In this document: positions 34,557-43,357 of the stretch, in pieces
How positions within the stretch are numbered: the stretch's first letter is position 1
How the letters are laid out: each line of letters opens with the position of its first letter
Source of the DNA: an uncultured Clostridia bacterium
GTDB lineage: Bacteria; Bacillota; Clostridia; Saccharofermentanales; Saccharofermentanaceae
Direction: 5' to 3'
NCBI GenBank assembly: GCA_947167045.1
Contig: CAMVGO010000009.1
Span: 1-58,338 of the forward strand
Length of the DNA: 58,338 nt
Program-made: the position numbers and the translations under genes
Notes under the pieces: model-generated
The model's input: only the letters and a program-made list of their open reading frames with translations
What the model was told of the DNA's origin: nothing
The model's database searches: none

Positions 34557-35935
34557 ACAACATAATGACACAGCTCCTTAACCCGTTCTTTTACTGGCTT
34601 GCCTGGATAATCATCCCGCTTATCGTCGAGGTTATCCCTTCGATAGGTTCGTTCTTTGTCCTGCTCCATCAGAAGCATAAGCACAAGAAACTTACGGAGC
34701 CGGCCATCTGGCCTGACATCGTGCTCATAATCCCCGTTTACAATTCCGAGAACAGCCTGGAGGCATGTCTCGAGTCAGTCAACGCATGCGATTATCCGAA
34801 TGAGCATATCGAAGTCTACCTCGTCAACAACATGAGTTCGGACAGGAGCTTTGAGGCATTTGCCAGGGCACAGGAAAGATACCCCGCGCTCCGCATGAAC
34901 TGGCTGAATTCGGGCCAGGGCAAATCAAGAGCTTTGAACCTCGCCATCTATAACAGTAAAGGCGTTTATCTTATCAACATCGACTCAGACGGTTATCTCG
35001 AGAAGAGCGCTCTCAAGAACATGATCCTCTATCTTGAGAATTACCGTGAGTTCACGTGTCTTACGGGAACGATCCTCATCAGGCCCGAAAAGATCGAAGA
35101 ATACAAGACATTTAAATCCAGACTCTTAAGAAGGATAGAGTTTGCCGAGTATGCACAGGCTTTCCTCGCGGGCAGGAATTACGCTTCCGAGACAAATACC
35201 ATGTATACGCTGTCGGGTGCTTTCTCCGCATTCAGGATGAGCTCCATCCGCAAGTCCCATCTTTATAACACGGAGACCATCTCGGAGGATACCGAGATCA
35301 CTTTCCAGATGAGGTACATACAGAAGCAGAAGGTCGGCATATGTTCCGATGCGATCTATTTTACCGATCCGATCGAAGGAGTCGACAAGCTCTATACGCA
35401 GCGTCAGAGGTGGCAGAGAGGATCTCTTGAGGTCGCAAGGCTCTATCCCCAGAGCAAGCTCAGGCCGTGGAGATTCTTAAGAGACACGAATGTACACACG
35501 CTTCTCTTTGACCATACTTTCGCTTTCCCGAGAATGATCTGGTATCTTGCGCTGGTCGTTCTCATGGTCTACGGTTTCTCGAGCACGACGGTACTTATAT
35601 CCATGGGTGCAATATTCCTTTTCTACATTTTGTGCGGATATCTTTATTTCTATATAGGACAGTATCTATTAAAGCCGTTCCCCGAGACGCGGAAATACTA
35701 TCTGAAGAGATGGGGCGAGGTGGCTCTGCTGCCGTTCTATAACTTTGTTGTCTTCTTTATCAGACTCGCGGGAATAATCAACAGCATCAATACCAGGAGC
35801 AGCTGGAAGACCGATACTCTTACCAGGGAAGCGGATAAGTTCCGCGTTGCCGTCAGACAGATGCTCGGCAAAGTATCCAAGGCGATAAAAAGATTGACGG
35901 AACTTGTCAATTACGAGGGGAAATATAATGAATAA
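34553..35935 (+). CDS. XrtG-associated processive glycosyltransferase (GT2)
   Basis: A 460-aa membrane GT2 enzyme. An N-terminal helix (about 10-35) precedes the GT-A domain with DIVLIIPVYNSENSLE, NNMSSDRS, the NIDSDGY metal site and the processive signature QRQRW (QxxRW), followed by C-terminal helices (about 320-345, 350-375 and 405-425). QxxRW is the mark of BcsA/hyaluronan-synthase-like enzymes, which both polymerise and export a polysaccharide. The GT2 of the XrtG cluster is a known associate of this exosortase. Its stop overlaps the next start region by 8 bp. Donor and product unknown. Confidence 0.88.
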   Translation: MNNIMTQLLNPFFYWLAWIIIPLIVEVIPSIGSFFVLLHQKHKHKKLTEPAIWPDIVLIIPVYNSENSLEACLESVNACDYPNEHIEVYLVNNMSSDRSFEAFARAQERYPALRMNWLNSGQGKSRALNLAIYNSKGVYLINIDSDGYLEKSALKNMILYLENYREFTCLTGTILIRPEKIEEYKTFKSRLLRRIEFAEYAQAFLAGRNYASETNTMYTLSGAFSAFRMSSIRKSHLYNTETISEDTEITFQMRYIQKQKVGICSDAIYFTDPIEGVDKLYTQRQRWQRGSLEVARLYPQSKLRPWRFLRDTNVHTLLFDHTFAFPRMIWYLALVVLMVYGFSSTTVLISMGAIFLFYILCGYLYFYIGQYLLKPFPETRKYYLKRWGEVALLPFYNFVVFFIRLAGIINSINTRSSWKTDTLTREADKFRVAVRQMLGKVSKAIKRLTELVNYEGKYNE

Positions 35936-36971
35936 GAAATACAGGAAAACACTGATACTGGTAACCGTTGTGGTTCTTGTGACAGCCGCTCTCTGTGCCT
36001 CTTTTGCGGTATGGCAGCTTCATAATTACGAGCAGGGTGTTGCCGAGCTCTACGCGCAGGAACAGGACGGATATGTCGAGATCGTTGCAAGACAGATCGA
36101 GCTTTACGGTGATATCGCCGGCGACAAGTTCGTTGAGGATACGATCGAAATGCTCGACTCCACCTCACAGCGTTACTGGACACTCGATAACTCCGAATAC
36201 TTCCTTTTCGTTAAGAGTATCAGCGAGACCAATGTATATAAGACTTTCTCGACGGATACCTTCTATAACACCCAGAGCGCACAGGACTTCCTGGCTACTC
36301 TGTACAAGGGCAAGGTAAGACACTCGATCATAACGCTTGAAGGCGTTAAGTATGTCGCTTCGGGAATAATCTTTGAATACGACGGCACGGAATACAGACT
36401 CTGTCTGCTCACGGATTATGATGTAATGCTTACTAACAATGCTTATCTGAGCAGCAAACTGTATCTTCTCATTGTCTTTATCTTCCTTATCGCACTCCTT
36501 GTTATCGCAGTCATCTACTTTGCCGCAAGACTCATCGAGGCAAGGAAAAAGGTCGACAGTATCGTTAATGTCAATACTGAACTGAATAACTATATCGACT
36601 TCCTTGATAATGTCATCATGGGAAGAAACCAGGCTTCTATCATTTCCGGAGAAGGAAAGATATTGAGACTTCTCCACAGGATCGATGAGAGAAGAATGTA
36701 TCCGTGCTCGTTCATCAGGATAAGACTCGCGACTGAAGCCATGATGAACTTCCATTCCGTCAACAGCAAGAAGCTGGGCGAGAATGTGGTCTGGATCAGA
36801 TACCGCAAGGACGGATTCCTGCTCCTGTTCGGCGGCTGCAGTGCTGAAAGGGCCATGCAGTTATTTGAGCAGGCAGTACCGAGGGATTCAATCCCTGAAG
36901 ATGCGGTCGCCTATTCCGCAGATGAGAAAATGAGCGCTTCGGGAGTTTATGAAGCATTGACCAAAGTATGA
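35928..36971 (+). CDS. Membrane sensor with degenerate GGDEF-like domain, XrtG cluster
   Basis: A 347-aa protein with an N-terminal helix (about 10-28), an extracytoplasmic region of about 150 residues (Cache-like spacing), a second helix (about 185-208) and a cytoplasmic C terminus. The latter has the layout of a GGDEF domain but the signature is RYRKDGFLLLFGG, so the catalytic GGDEF motif is replaced by RKDGF and it cannot be a cyclase. It may instead bind c-di-GMP or a partner to control polymer synthesis. GAGGGG precedes the ATG. I recall GGDEF-like members next to exosortase G, though not their name. Confidence 0.7.
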   Translation: MNKKYRKTLILVTVVVLVTAALCASFAVWQLHNYEQGVAELYAQEQDGYVEIVARQIELYGDIAGDKFVEDTIEMLDSTSQRYWTLDNSEYFLFVKSISETNVYKTFSTDTFYNTQSAQDFLATLYKGKVRHSIITLEGVKYVASGIIFEYDGTEYRLCLLTDYDVMLTNNAYLSSKLYLLIVFIFLIALLVIAVIYFAARLIEARKKVDSIVNVNTELNNYIDFLDNVIMGRNQASIISGEGKILRLLHRIDERRMYPCSFIRIRLATEAMMNFHSVNSKKLGENVVWIRYRKDGFLLLFGGCSAERAMQLFEQAVPRDSIPEDAVAYSADEKMSASGVYEALTKV

Positions 36972-36985
36972 GGGAGGATGAATAA

Positions 36986-37432
36986 ATGATCAGATATTAC
37001 AGAATCAAAGCGTATCTCAATGCGAGCCACTTCGTCGTTTTCGACGGCAAGAAGGGCAATGTGCATCCTCATACATGGGAATTCGTTGCGACTGTCTACA
37101 CGACAGGCGACAACATCGTTAAGTTTACCGAGCCTGAAAACCTGATAATGAAGGTTTTCGAGCCTTATCAGAATCAGGTTCTGAACCATGTCGAACCGTT
37201 CAGCGCGATCATTCCTTCGCTCGAGAACATGACAGAGTTCTTTGCAAGTCAGATCTCCGAGGCGGTAAGACCGATAGAGTATCACCTGAGAAGATTTGAG
37301 GGAAGTGAGACGCCTGTCAGAACATACGGTGTAAGGTTCCCTGAGGCAGACGGTATAGATGACGGAAATGCGGCTGATGAAGTTGAAGTCGCCATTTCGA
37401 GACTGGAGAAGGGTTTTGGAGCCGAGAACTAA
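36986..37432 (+). CDS. 6-Pyruvoyl-tetrahydropterin synthase-like protein, XrtG cluster
   Basis: A 148-aa protein of the T-fold PTPS/QueD superfamily. The zinc ligands appear as His15 in NASHFVV and His28/His30 in NVHPHTWEFVATV, the counterpart of the LHGHxY motif. Catalytic Cys of QueD is absent (no CxxxHGH), so neither 6-pyruvoyl-tetrahydropterin nor carboxytetrahydropterin synthase activity can be assumed. PTPS-related proteins are a fixed companion of exosortase G clusters, role unknown. GGGAGG precedes the ATG. The next gene starts inside its last codons. Confidence 0.85.
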   Translation: MIRYYRIKAYLNASHFVVFDGKKGNVHPHTWEFVATVYTTGDNIVKFTEPENLIMKVFEPYQNQVLNHVEPFSAIIPSLENMTEFFASQISEAVRPIEYHLRRFEGSETPVRTYGVRFPEADGIDDGNAADEVEVAISRLEKGFGAEN

Positions 37433-39908
37433 GAAAATCATAACAGCGGGGATCAGCATCCTTATCAACCTGATCATAACTTGCGGCATCATCTGGGCCG
37501 TAAGCCGCAGCTTTGTCTTATTCAAAGGATCGGATTCGATGTATCACGTTTACCGCGGAGACTGGATCCTCAAGTCCGTTGAGTCGGGTGATGTCTGGCC
37601 TTTATATAATCCGGTCTGGTATAACGGCGTCGAGCTGATGCGTTACTGGCCTCCGGTCACGGCATACCTTATGGCTTTCTGCCAGTTTATTGCAAGGTCG
37701 ATGCCGTTCCTGTTCCCGTCCAATTACGTAATCGAGGGCTTTGCGGTATTCTGCGGTGTCATATATCTTCTCGGTGCGTTAACCTGGAATATTGCCGGCT
37801 TTGTCAAGAACAGACCGGTGCTCGGTGTTGTATTCGGAGTGTTCTGGTTCTTTATGCCTCAGAGCTCTTATGTCCTTTTTACGGAAGGCAATCTCCCGAG
37901 AGTCCTCATCATGTCATTATTCCCGCTGGCATTTATATTTATCAACGAATATCTGAAGAAGGGCGGACTGAAGAATTTTATCGGTACGGCCGTATCATTC
38001 TTCGCGATGTGCGCATGCCACGTGGGCTACACGGGCATGGTCGCTTTAGCTTGCCTCATGTATCTCATCATATACAGGCTCTGCTGCTTTACCGGCATGG
38101 GAAAGCTTCAGAAGTCAGGAAAGAGGGACCTGGAACTCATCGGTGCCGTAATAACCGGTTTCCTTTTGAGCGGTATTTTCCTTCTTCCGGCTCTTAAGGG
38201 CGGACTTGCATCGAACACTTCAAATGCCAGCCAGGCAGCTGATTCGTTCTTCCAGAGTCTGTTTATTTCCCTTAATCCCGTAGGCAAGATACAGAAAGGT
38301 TATTCCTCATCTTATTTCGGGATCATCTCGTTCCTGCTTGCCGTTCTGGGAACCTTAACGGGCAAGAAGCGTTCGCGCGCAGGTTTTATCACCGCGATAA
38401 TCATCGTCTTAATGACGTCGGAATCCATAGCACCGATCATCAAGGCTCTGCCGGGCGGATCTCTCCTGTGGATGATGCGTTTCTTCCAGATCGCCCAGGC
38501 CATGATACTTTATTCCATGCTCGAATGGGACAGCCTTAAAAAGCCGATCCTTGCGGTTGCTGCAACACTTTTGGCATTGGATTGCGGAGTGGCTGTGTCA
38601 ACTTACCTGCCGCAGGTCAATAACTCTTATGGAAAGTACTACTTCGAGGAGATGGCGGAGACCACGCTGCTCGGTGAAGCCAAGGAGATGACCGAGAACA
38701 GGATCGCCATGATCGACAGTGGCAAGGTCATTGTTAACGGCGTATTCTACCTTACGGATTATAACGGTACGGTCAATCAGCTGTTCGGACAGGGCTGGGA
38801 AGCTGCATCGACATCGCTTCAGATAGCTCAGATAAACGAAGCATTTGATACCGGATATTACTATTTTATGTTTGACAGACTTCTCGAGTTCGGATGCGAT
38901 ACCGTGCTCGTTAAAAAGGATTCTGCTGCCGTCGTTCCTTATAATGAGATAGAAGCTGATGAGGCGGCTCTCGAAAGGGGATACGAGAAGGTTTCTGACA
39001 ATGGTCCTTATGCCGTATATCACCATAAGGATGTTACGGGCACATACGGCACGGTCAGCACTTTTGAAGGTGTTGCAATAGGAAACGGCGCTTACTACAT
39101 CTCCATGATGTTCCCTGCGATAGCAGAAGCTCCGAGTGAATTTATTGACGACTTTACGCTCGATGAACTCAAGAGTTACAGGGTTATTTATCTCGACGGC
39201 TTTAAGTATCATGATGTCCATGCTGCGGAAGACCTTATCACCAAGGCAGCCGAAGCCGGGACAAAGGTATTTGTCCTCGCTGACGGCATCCCCGAGAACA
39301 AGGAGAGCAGGACTAACAGGTTCCTTGATGTCGAATGTCATTCCGTTGAGTTTGACAACGGTTTCCCGAAGCTCGAGACCAGAGATCTCGGAGACTTTGA
39401 GATCGCGCTGTTCCCTGAGGAGTGCAAGAACTGGAAGACCGTATATTTCAACGGTGCCACCGAAGTGCTCGGATGGTCTGAGGTGCTCGGGGAGAAACTC
39501 GTATTCTGGGGTAAGGGTACGAACGATAACATTAACTTCATCGGATTTAACCTCACATATTACTATGCGCTCACCAGGGACAGAAGTATCGGTACGCTTC
39601 TGCGTGACGTCGTAACGACCGGTGAGAATAATCTTCCTGAAAGAAGAGTTGTCCCGATAGATATCGAATACGGCGAGAATTCGATTACGATCAATTCACC
39701 TGAGGATGACGTCAACACGTCTCTGGCTGATCATGACATCTTCAACGGCGATTACCGTGCGTTCAACAGGCTCGTTCATGTGGACAGCGGAAAGACCGAG
39801 ATAACGTTCCACTATCCCTACCTCCTGCAGGGCAGTCTCATGTCTTTCGCAGGCATTGTTATCGGAGGCATAATGGTGGCATTCATAAAGCGCAGAAAGC
39901 ATGCTTAA
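37416..39908 (+). CDS. Large GT-C-like membrane protein, XrtG cluster
   Basis: An 830-aa protein. A first helix is followed by an acidic outer loop FKGSDSMYHVYRGDW, then about ten more helices to residue 400, a layout typical of GT-C glycosyltransferases (arabinosyl- and mannosyltransferases), which use lipid-linked sugars. Residues from about 420 to 800 form a soluble, probably extracytoplasmic domain, and one last helix (FAGIVIGGIMVAFI) ends in KRRKHA. The start I prefer is TTG at 37416, behind GGAGAAGGG, 17 bp before the stop of the PTPS gene; ATG codons at 37359-37377 lack a ribosome site. It would transfer sugars outside the cell as the last enzyme of the cluster. Confidence 0.78.
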   Translation: MEPRTKKIITAGISILINLIITCGIIWAVSRSFVLFKGSDSMYHVYRGDWILKSVESGDVWPLYNPVWYNGVELMRYWPPVTAYLMAFCQFIARSMPFLFPSNYVIEGFAVFCGVIYLLGALTWNIAGFVKNRPVLGVVFGVFWFFMPQSSYVLFTEGNLPRVLIMSLFPLAFIFINEYLKKGGLKNFIGTAVSFFAMCACHVGYTGMVALACLMYLIIYRLCCFTGMGKLQKSGKRDLELIGAVITGFLLSGIFLLPALKGGLASNTSNASQAADSFFQSLFISLNPVGKIQKGYSSSYFGIISFLLAVLGTLTGKKRSRAGFITAIIIVLMTSESIAPIIKALPGGSLLWMMRFFQIAQAMILYSMLEWDSLKKPILAVAATLLALDCGVAVSTYLPQVNNSYGKYYFEEMAETTLLGEAKEMTENRIAMIDSGKVIVNGVFYLTDYNGTVNQLFGQGWEAASTSLQIAQINEAFDTGYYYFMFDRLLEFGCDTVLVKKDSAAVVPYNEIEADEAALERGYEKVSDNGPYAVYHHKDVTGTYGTVSTFEGVAIGNGAYYISMMFPAIAEAPSEFIDDFTLDELKSYRVIYLDGFKYHDVHAAEDLITKAAEAGTKVFVLADGIPENKESRTNRFLDVECHSVEFDNGFPKLETRDLGDFEIALFPEECKNWKTVYFNGATEVLGWSEVLGEKLVFWGKGTNDNINFIGFNLTYYYALTRDRSIGTLLRDVVTTGENNLPERRVVPIDIEYGENSITINSPEDDVNTSLADHDIFNGDYRAFNRLVHVDSGKTEITFHYPYLLQGSLMSFAGIVIGGIMVAFIKRRKHA

Positions 39909-39961
39909 GATGTATAGATGACGGTCTATGTGTTGCCGCAGGACTGTTTCTGATAACAGAA

Positions 39962-40017
39962 AAATGCTTTGATATTTGCGCAAATGCTTTGACATCTCAC
40001 CCTGTCACCAATATTAT
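39962..40017 (+). promoter_or_regulatory. Promoter and 20-bp-spaced direct repeats before the Na/Pi gene
   Basis: TTGACA (39989-39994) and TATTAT (40012-40017) are separated by 17 bp, an excellent sigma-A promoter. The 11-mer AAATGCTTTGA occurs at 39962-39972 and 39982-39992, two helical turns apart, with the second copy overlapping the -35. This suggests a regulator binding side by side (PhoP-like logic would fit a phosphate gene, but the sequence is not the standard box). Confidence 0.65.
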
Positions 40018-40071
40018 TATGTGGGTAAATAAAGTGTATTCAGAGTAGCCGTTCGGAGGCGTGATTATTAT

Positions 40072-41799
40072 ATGCAAGAAGTAGATGTTTGGGCGGCTTT
40101 GGTAGAGCTTTGCGCCGGCATGGCGCTGTTCCTGTACAGCGTAAAGATAACCAGCGGAAGTTTACAGACGATAGCGGGAGACAAACTTAAAAATGTCCTC
40201 GCCAAACTCACGGGCAACAGGATCATGGGAGTTGCAGTCGGCGCCGGCATCACGGCCCTGATACAGTCTTCTACAGCCACCTCGGTAATGGCGGTGGGAT
40301 TCGTCAATGCCGGACTCATGAACCTCTATCAGGCACTCTGGGTCATCATGGGTGCAAATATCGGTACAAACATCACCGCTCAGCTCATAGCTTTCGATGT
40401 CGGAGCTTTTGCCCCGATCGTAGCTCTCCTCGGCACATTCTTCTGTCTCCTTACGAAGGACAAGAAATTAAGGAGCATCGGTGAGGCTGTTGCCGGACTC
40501 GGTTTTATCTTTGTGGCCATGTCCCTCATGAAGGAATCCATGGCGCCTCTGAGCGAGATGGATATCGTAAAAGAGATATTCTCGTCTATCAATAATCCTT
40601 TCATCGGCATTATCGTAGGTATCATATTTGTTATCATCATCCAGAGTTCTGCCGCAGGAGTCGGCGTGCTGCAGGCTATGGCGATGTCTGCTTCCGGTGC
40701 CCAGCTCATTACTCTCGAGCAGGCGATGTTCATCATCTTCGGACTTAATATCGGCACCTGCGTTACAGCAGTATTTGCATCGATCGGCGGCTCGCGCAAT
40801 GCGACCAGGGCAGGCATGCTCCACATGCTTTTCAACGTAATCGGAACCGTGATCTTCACGTTAGCTTCCTATCTGCTCCCTATAGCCGATTGGGTAAGAG
40901 CCCTGTCTCCCAATGACGTTGCCAGACAGTTTGCAAACATGCACCTTGTATTTAACCTTGCTTCGACGATAATCCTGCTTCCTTTCGGAACGCTTATAGT
41001 CAAGCTTGTCAAGATAATAGTTCCCGACAAGAGCGGGGATGAGGCAGGCGTACAGTGCCTTAAATACCTTAACCCCAACATGATCAGCAACAATAACCAG
41101 GTAGGTACCGAGGTCCTTATCAGGGCTCTCTGCAATGAGACCAGCAGGATGCTCGAGATGGCCGGGAAAAATGTTCAGATGAGCATAGAGGCCGTCCTCG
41201 AAAACAGCGAGAAGACGCAGGAGACGATAAACGAGACGGAGGAGTATGTCGACTATCTCAACAAGGAAATCTCATACTACATCTCTCATGCCATGGTCTT
41301 CGACATGTCCGAAAAGGATGCCGTCGCAATGAGCGCGTTGTTTAAGATAACGGGAAACATCGAGAGAATGGGCGACCATGCGACAAATATCTCCGGATAT
41401 GCCAATCTGCTTGAGAGCAAGGGATTAAGGCTCTCTGACAAGGCAAGGGCGGAAGTAAGCCAGATGGTAAAGACCACGAAGGAAGCTTATGACGTTCTCC
41501 TCGGCAGCAAGCCGGGTTCCGTACACATCAAGATGGCCAAGATGGAACAAAAGATCGATGACATGACAGACGACTACAGAGAACATCAGCTCGAGAGACT
41601 TAAGTCGGGGGTTTGCTCCGGAGACGCCTGCGTAATCTATTCCGAGATGCTTACTGATTTCGAGCGTCTCGGAGATCACATGCTTAACATCGCAGAGGCA
41701 GCTGCCGAGTCCAATCTCATCTCACTTAAGGTACCTGAAGAGATCGATGCGGAAGAGAAGGGAAAGGCAAAGGGTAAGCCTGCTGCCGCCAAAGCGTAA
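40072..41799 (+). CDS. Na+/phosphate cotransporter family protein with PhoU-like domain
   Basis: A 575-aa protein. Two inverted membrane repeats carry the hallmark QSST motif, AGITALIQSSTATSVM (about residue 65) and IIIQSSAAGVGVL (about residue 190), with GANIGTN after the first and GLNIGTC after the second. The C-terminal 230 residues are helical with the PhoU-like signatures GNIERMGDHATNIS and FERLGDHMLNIAEA. It should couple sodium to inorganic phosphate uptake or export. GGAGG is rather far from the ATG (about 12 nt), but the start fits the family. A strong promoter with direct repeats precedes it, and trmL follows 34 bp downstream. Confidence 0.93.
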   Translation: MQEVDVWAALVELCAGMALFLYSVKITSGSLQTIAGDKLKNVLAKLTGNRIMGVAVGAGITALIQSSTATSVMAVGFVNAGLMNLYQALWVIMGANIGTNITAQLIAFDVGAFAPIVALLGTFFCLLTKDKKLRSIGEAVAGLGFIFVAMSLMKESMAPLSEMDIVKEIFSSINNPFIGIIVGIIFVIIIQSSAAGVGVLQAMAMSASGAQLITLEQAMFIIFGLNIGTCVTAVFASIGGSRNATRAGMLHMLFNVIGTVIFTLASYLLPIADWVRALSPNDVARQFANMHLVFNLASTIILLPFGTLIVKLVKIIVPDKSGDEAGVQCLKYLNPNMISNNNQVGTEVLIRALCNETSRMLEMAGKNVQMSIEAVLENSEKTQETINETEEYVDYLNKEISYYISHAMVFDMSEKDAVAMSALFKITGNIERMGDHATNISGYANLLESKGLRLSDKARAEVSQMVKTTKEAYDVLLGSKPGSVHIKMAKMEQKIDDMTDDYREHQLERLKSGVCSGDACVIYSEMLTDFERLGDHMLNIAEAAAESNLISLKVPEEIDAEEKGKAKGKPAAAKA

Positions 41800-41833
41800 A
41801 GAATCCTGTCAGGTGCCGGAGACGGAGAACAAG

Positions 41834-42406
41834 ATGAGCGGATCAAGTGAAAACTTAGTAAATGTAGTTCTTTTCGAACCCGAGATCCCGCAGAATACGG
41901 GAAACATAATGCGCACCTGTGTCGCAGCAGGCGCAGTCCTTCACATAATAGGTCCTGTGGGATTTGATATCGATAATCCCGAGTTCAGGAGAGCATCCAC
42001 AAATCACATCACCTGGGCTGATTATACGCTCTATGATTCATGGAGCGATTTTGCGTCAAAGAATGACGGTGAGTATTTTTTCATGACTCGTTACGGCAAG
42101 GTACCGCCTTCCGATATTGATTTCCGCGAGGCTTCAAAGAGGTCGAAGATATACCTGATATTCGGCAAGGAAAGTACGGGAATACCGGGAGAGATATTAA
42201 GAGCTAATCTCGACAGATGTTTCAGGATCCCGATGAATGCCGACTGCAGATGCTTAAATCTTTCCAATGCCTGTGCGGTTGCCATTTATGAAGCGCTCAG
42301 GCAGCTGGATTATCCCGGTCTTTCCATGACCGAGGAGCAGAAAGGCGAAGACTTCCTGGAGCAGAATTACTCATACGACGAGACGCTCAGGAAAAAGCGG
42401 CCTTAA
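41834..42406 (+). CDS. trmL: tRNA (cytidine/uridine-34-2'-O)-methyltransferase
   Basis: A 190-aa SPOUT methyltransferase that would methylate the ribose at wobble position 34 of tRNA-Leu. Motifs: VVLFEPEIPQNTGNIMRTC at the N terminus, IIGPVGF, YLIFGKESTGIP (the knot) and NLSNACAVAIYEALRQ at the C terminus. The length is close to the E. coli protein. The ATG at 41834 is chosen behind GGAGAAC, since the open frame upstream overlaps the phosphate transporter and is not conserved. A terminator follows at 42413. Confidence 0.94.
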   Translation: MSGSSENLVNVVLFEPEIPQNTGNIMRTCVAAGAVLHIIGPVGFDIDNPEFRRASTNHITWADYTLYDSWSDFASKNDGEYFFMTRYGKVPPSDIDFREASKRSKIYLIFGKESTGIPGEILRANLDRCFRIPMNADCRCLNLSNACAVAIYEALRQLDYPGLSMTEEQKGEDFLEQNYSYDETLRKKRP

Positions 42407-42412
42407 CGAAAA

Positions 42413-42461
42413 CGGCAGCCGGTCCCGATGGAACAGACTGCCGAAAAAGACTTTTTGTTTT
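42413..42461 (+). terminator. Intrinsic terminator
   Basis: CGGCAG at 42413-42418 pairs with CTGCCG at 42438-42443, with a further partial inner stem around GGTCC/GGAAC. A tract of TTTTTGTTTT follows at 42452-42461. It ends the trmL transcript between convergent genes. Confidence 0.65.
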
Positions 42462-42468
42462 AATATGA

Positions 42469-43239
42469 TCAGCCGATCTCAAAAGTACATGCGTCGATAA
42501 GAAGAACTCCGCTCACATATCCTTTGTCAGTCGTAACAAAGTCACCGTCGATGTAATAATCATCGGAGTTGTAGGTGTAGTTGTCCGAATAAGATGTGCT
42601 GTAAAGATCGTCATTATAAGATGCCATGGCTTCGTCCCAAGCTTCATCCCATGCATCGCCGAGTTCATTGCCGACTTCTTCTCCGACGGGTTTCCAAAGG
42701 AATTCAAAAATGAGAGCGCAGGATACGGCACCGATGATAGTGAGGATAAGACCTGCTATGGCCTTGCCCTTGCCGCCGGCGTTCTTCTTGACAAGACCCA
42801 GGATCGAGAAGAGCAGTCCGAAGAATCCCAAAACATAAGGGAGGACCGGAATCCAGCCAAAGATGAAAGTGAGGATGCCGAATACAAGACCTGCTGTCGC
42901 AAATCCGTTAGAACGGAGCGCAGGTTTTGTCTGGATAACCGGAGACTGCTGATATACAGGCTGCTGGTAAGAAGGCTGCTGATAAACGGGCTGGACCGGC
43001 TGTGCAACAGGCTGTGCTGCTACAGGCTGCTGATATACAGGCGTTACAGGCACGGGTTGAGCCGCCGGCTGCTGATAAACAGGCTGAACTGGTACAGGCT
43101 GAACTGGTACGGGCTGTGCCTGTTGTACGGGTTGTGCCTGTTGTACGGGCTGTGCTGCCGGCTGGGGAGCGGGTGATCCGCAGTTAGCGCAGTAAGCCTG
43201 ACCATCCGGAATGAAGCTTCCACATGATTCACAATACAT
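42469..43239 (-). CDS. Zinc-ribbon, Pro/Gln-rich membrane protein
   Basis: A 256-aa protein starting MYCESCGSFIPDGQAYCANCG, a four-cysteine zinc ribbon (C3/C6, C17/C20). Residues about 25-105 are a Pro/Gln/Val repeat region (QQPVYQQP, VQPVPVQP) with no fixed fold. Two helices follow (about 117-145 and 160-182) in a DUF4190-like arrangement with a KKNAGGKGKAIAGL loop, then an acidic Tyr/Asp-rich tail. AGGAGGGG precedes the ATG. It is a paralogue of the 43358 protein, and the same module begins the permease at 44670. The function is unknown. Confidence 0.78.
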   Translation of the reverse strand: MYCESCGSFIPDGQAYCANCGSPAPQPAAQPVQQAQPVQQAQPVPVQPVPVQPVYQQPAAQPVPVTPVYQQPVAAQPVAQPVQPVYQQPSYQQPVYQQSPVIQTKPALRSNGFATAGLVFGILTFIFGWIPVLPYVLGFFGLLFSILGLVKKNAGGKGKAIAGLILTIIGAVSCALIFEFLWKPVGEEVGNELGDAWDEAWDEAMASYNDDLYSTSYSDNYTYNSDDYYIDGDFVTTDKGYVSGVLLIDACTFEIG

Positions 43240-43261
43240 ATCTATCCCCTCCTGATCGTGA

Positions 43262-43342
43262 TCTGTCTTCTGAAGACAGAATGGTTAAAATGTGTTCCTC
43301 ATAAAATTTTAACATATATCAGCGAAAAATACGCTGATATAT
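43262..43342. other. Two hairpins between the zinc-ribbon paralogues
   Basis: TCTGTCTTC (43262-43270) and GAAGACAGA (43272-43280) form a perfect inverted repeat 23 bp upstream of the 42469 gene start. ATATATCAGCG (43314-43324) and CGCTGATATAT (43332-43342) form an 11-bp stem with a 7-nt loop after the stop of the 43358 gene. On the minus strand the second is followed by GTTAAAATTTT, so it can serve as a weak terminator. The first may be an operator or attenuator. Confidence 0.5.
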
Positions 43343-43357
43343 CAGAGGATAGTCGAA

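Noticed and set aside
36986..37432. QueD or true 6-pyruvoyl-tetrahydropterin synthase
   Set aside because: The metal histidines are present but the catalytic cysteine is missing and no queuosine or folate genes are nearby.
43002..43187. Short plus-strand frame in the Pro/Gln repeat region
   Set aside because: Antisense of repeat codons; no ribosome site.
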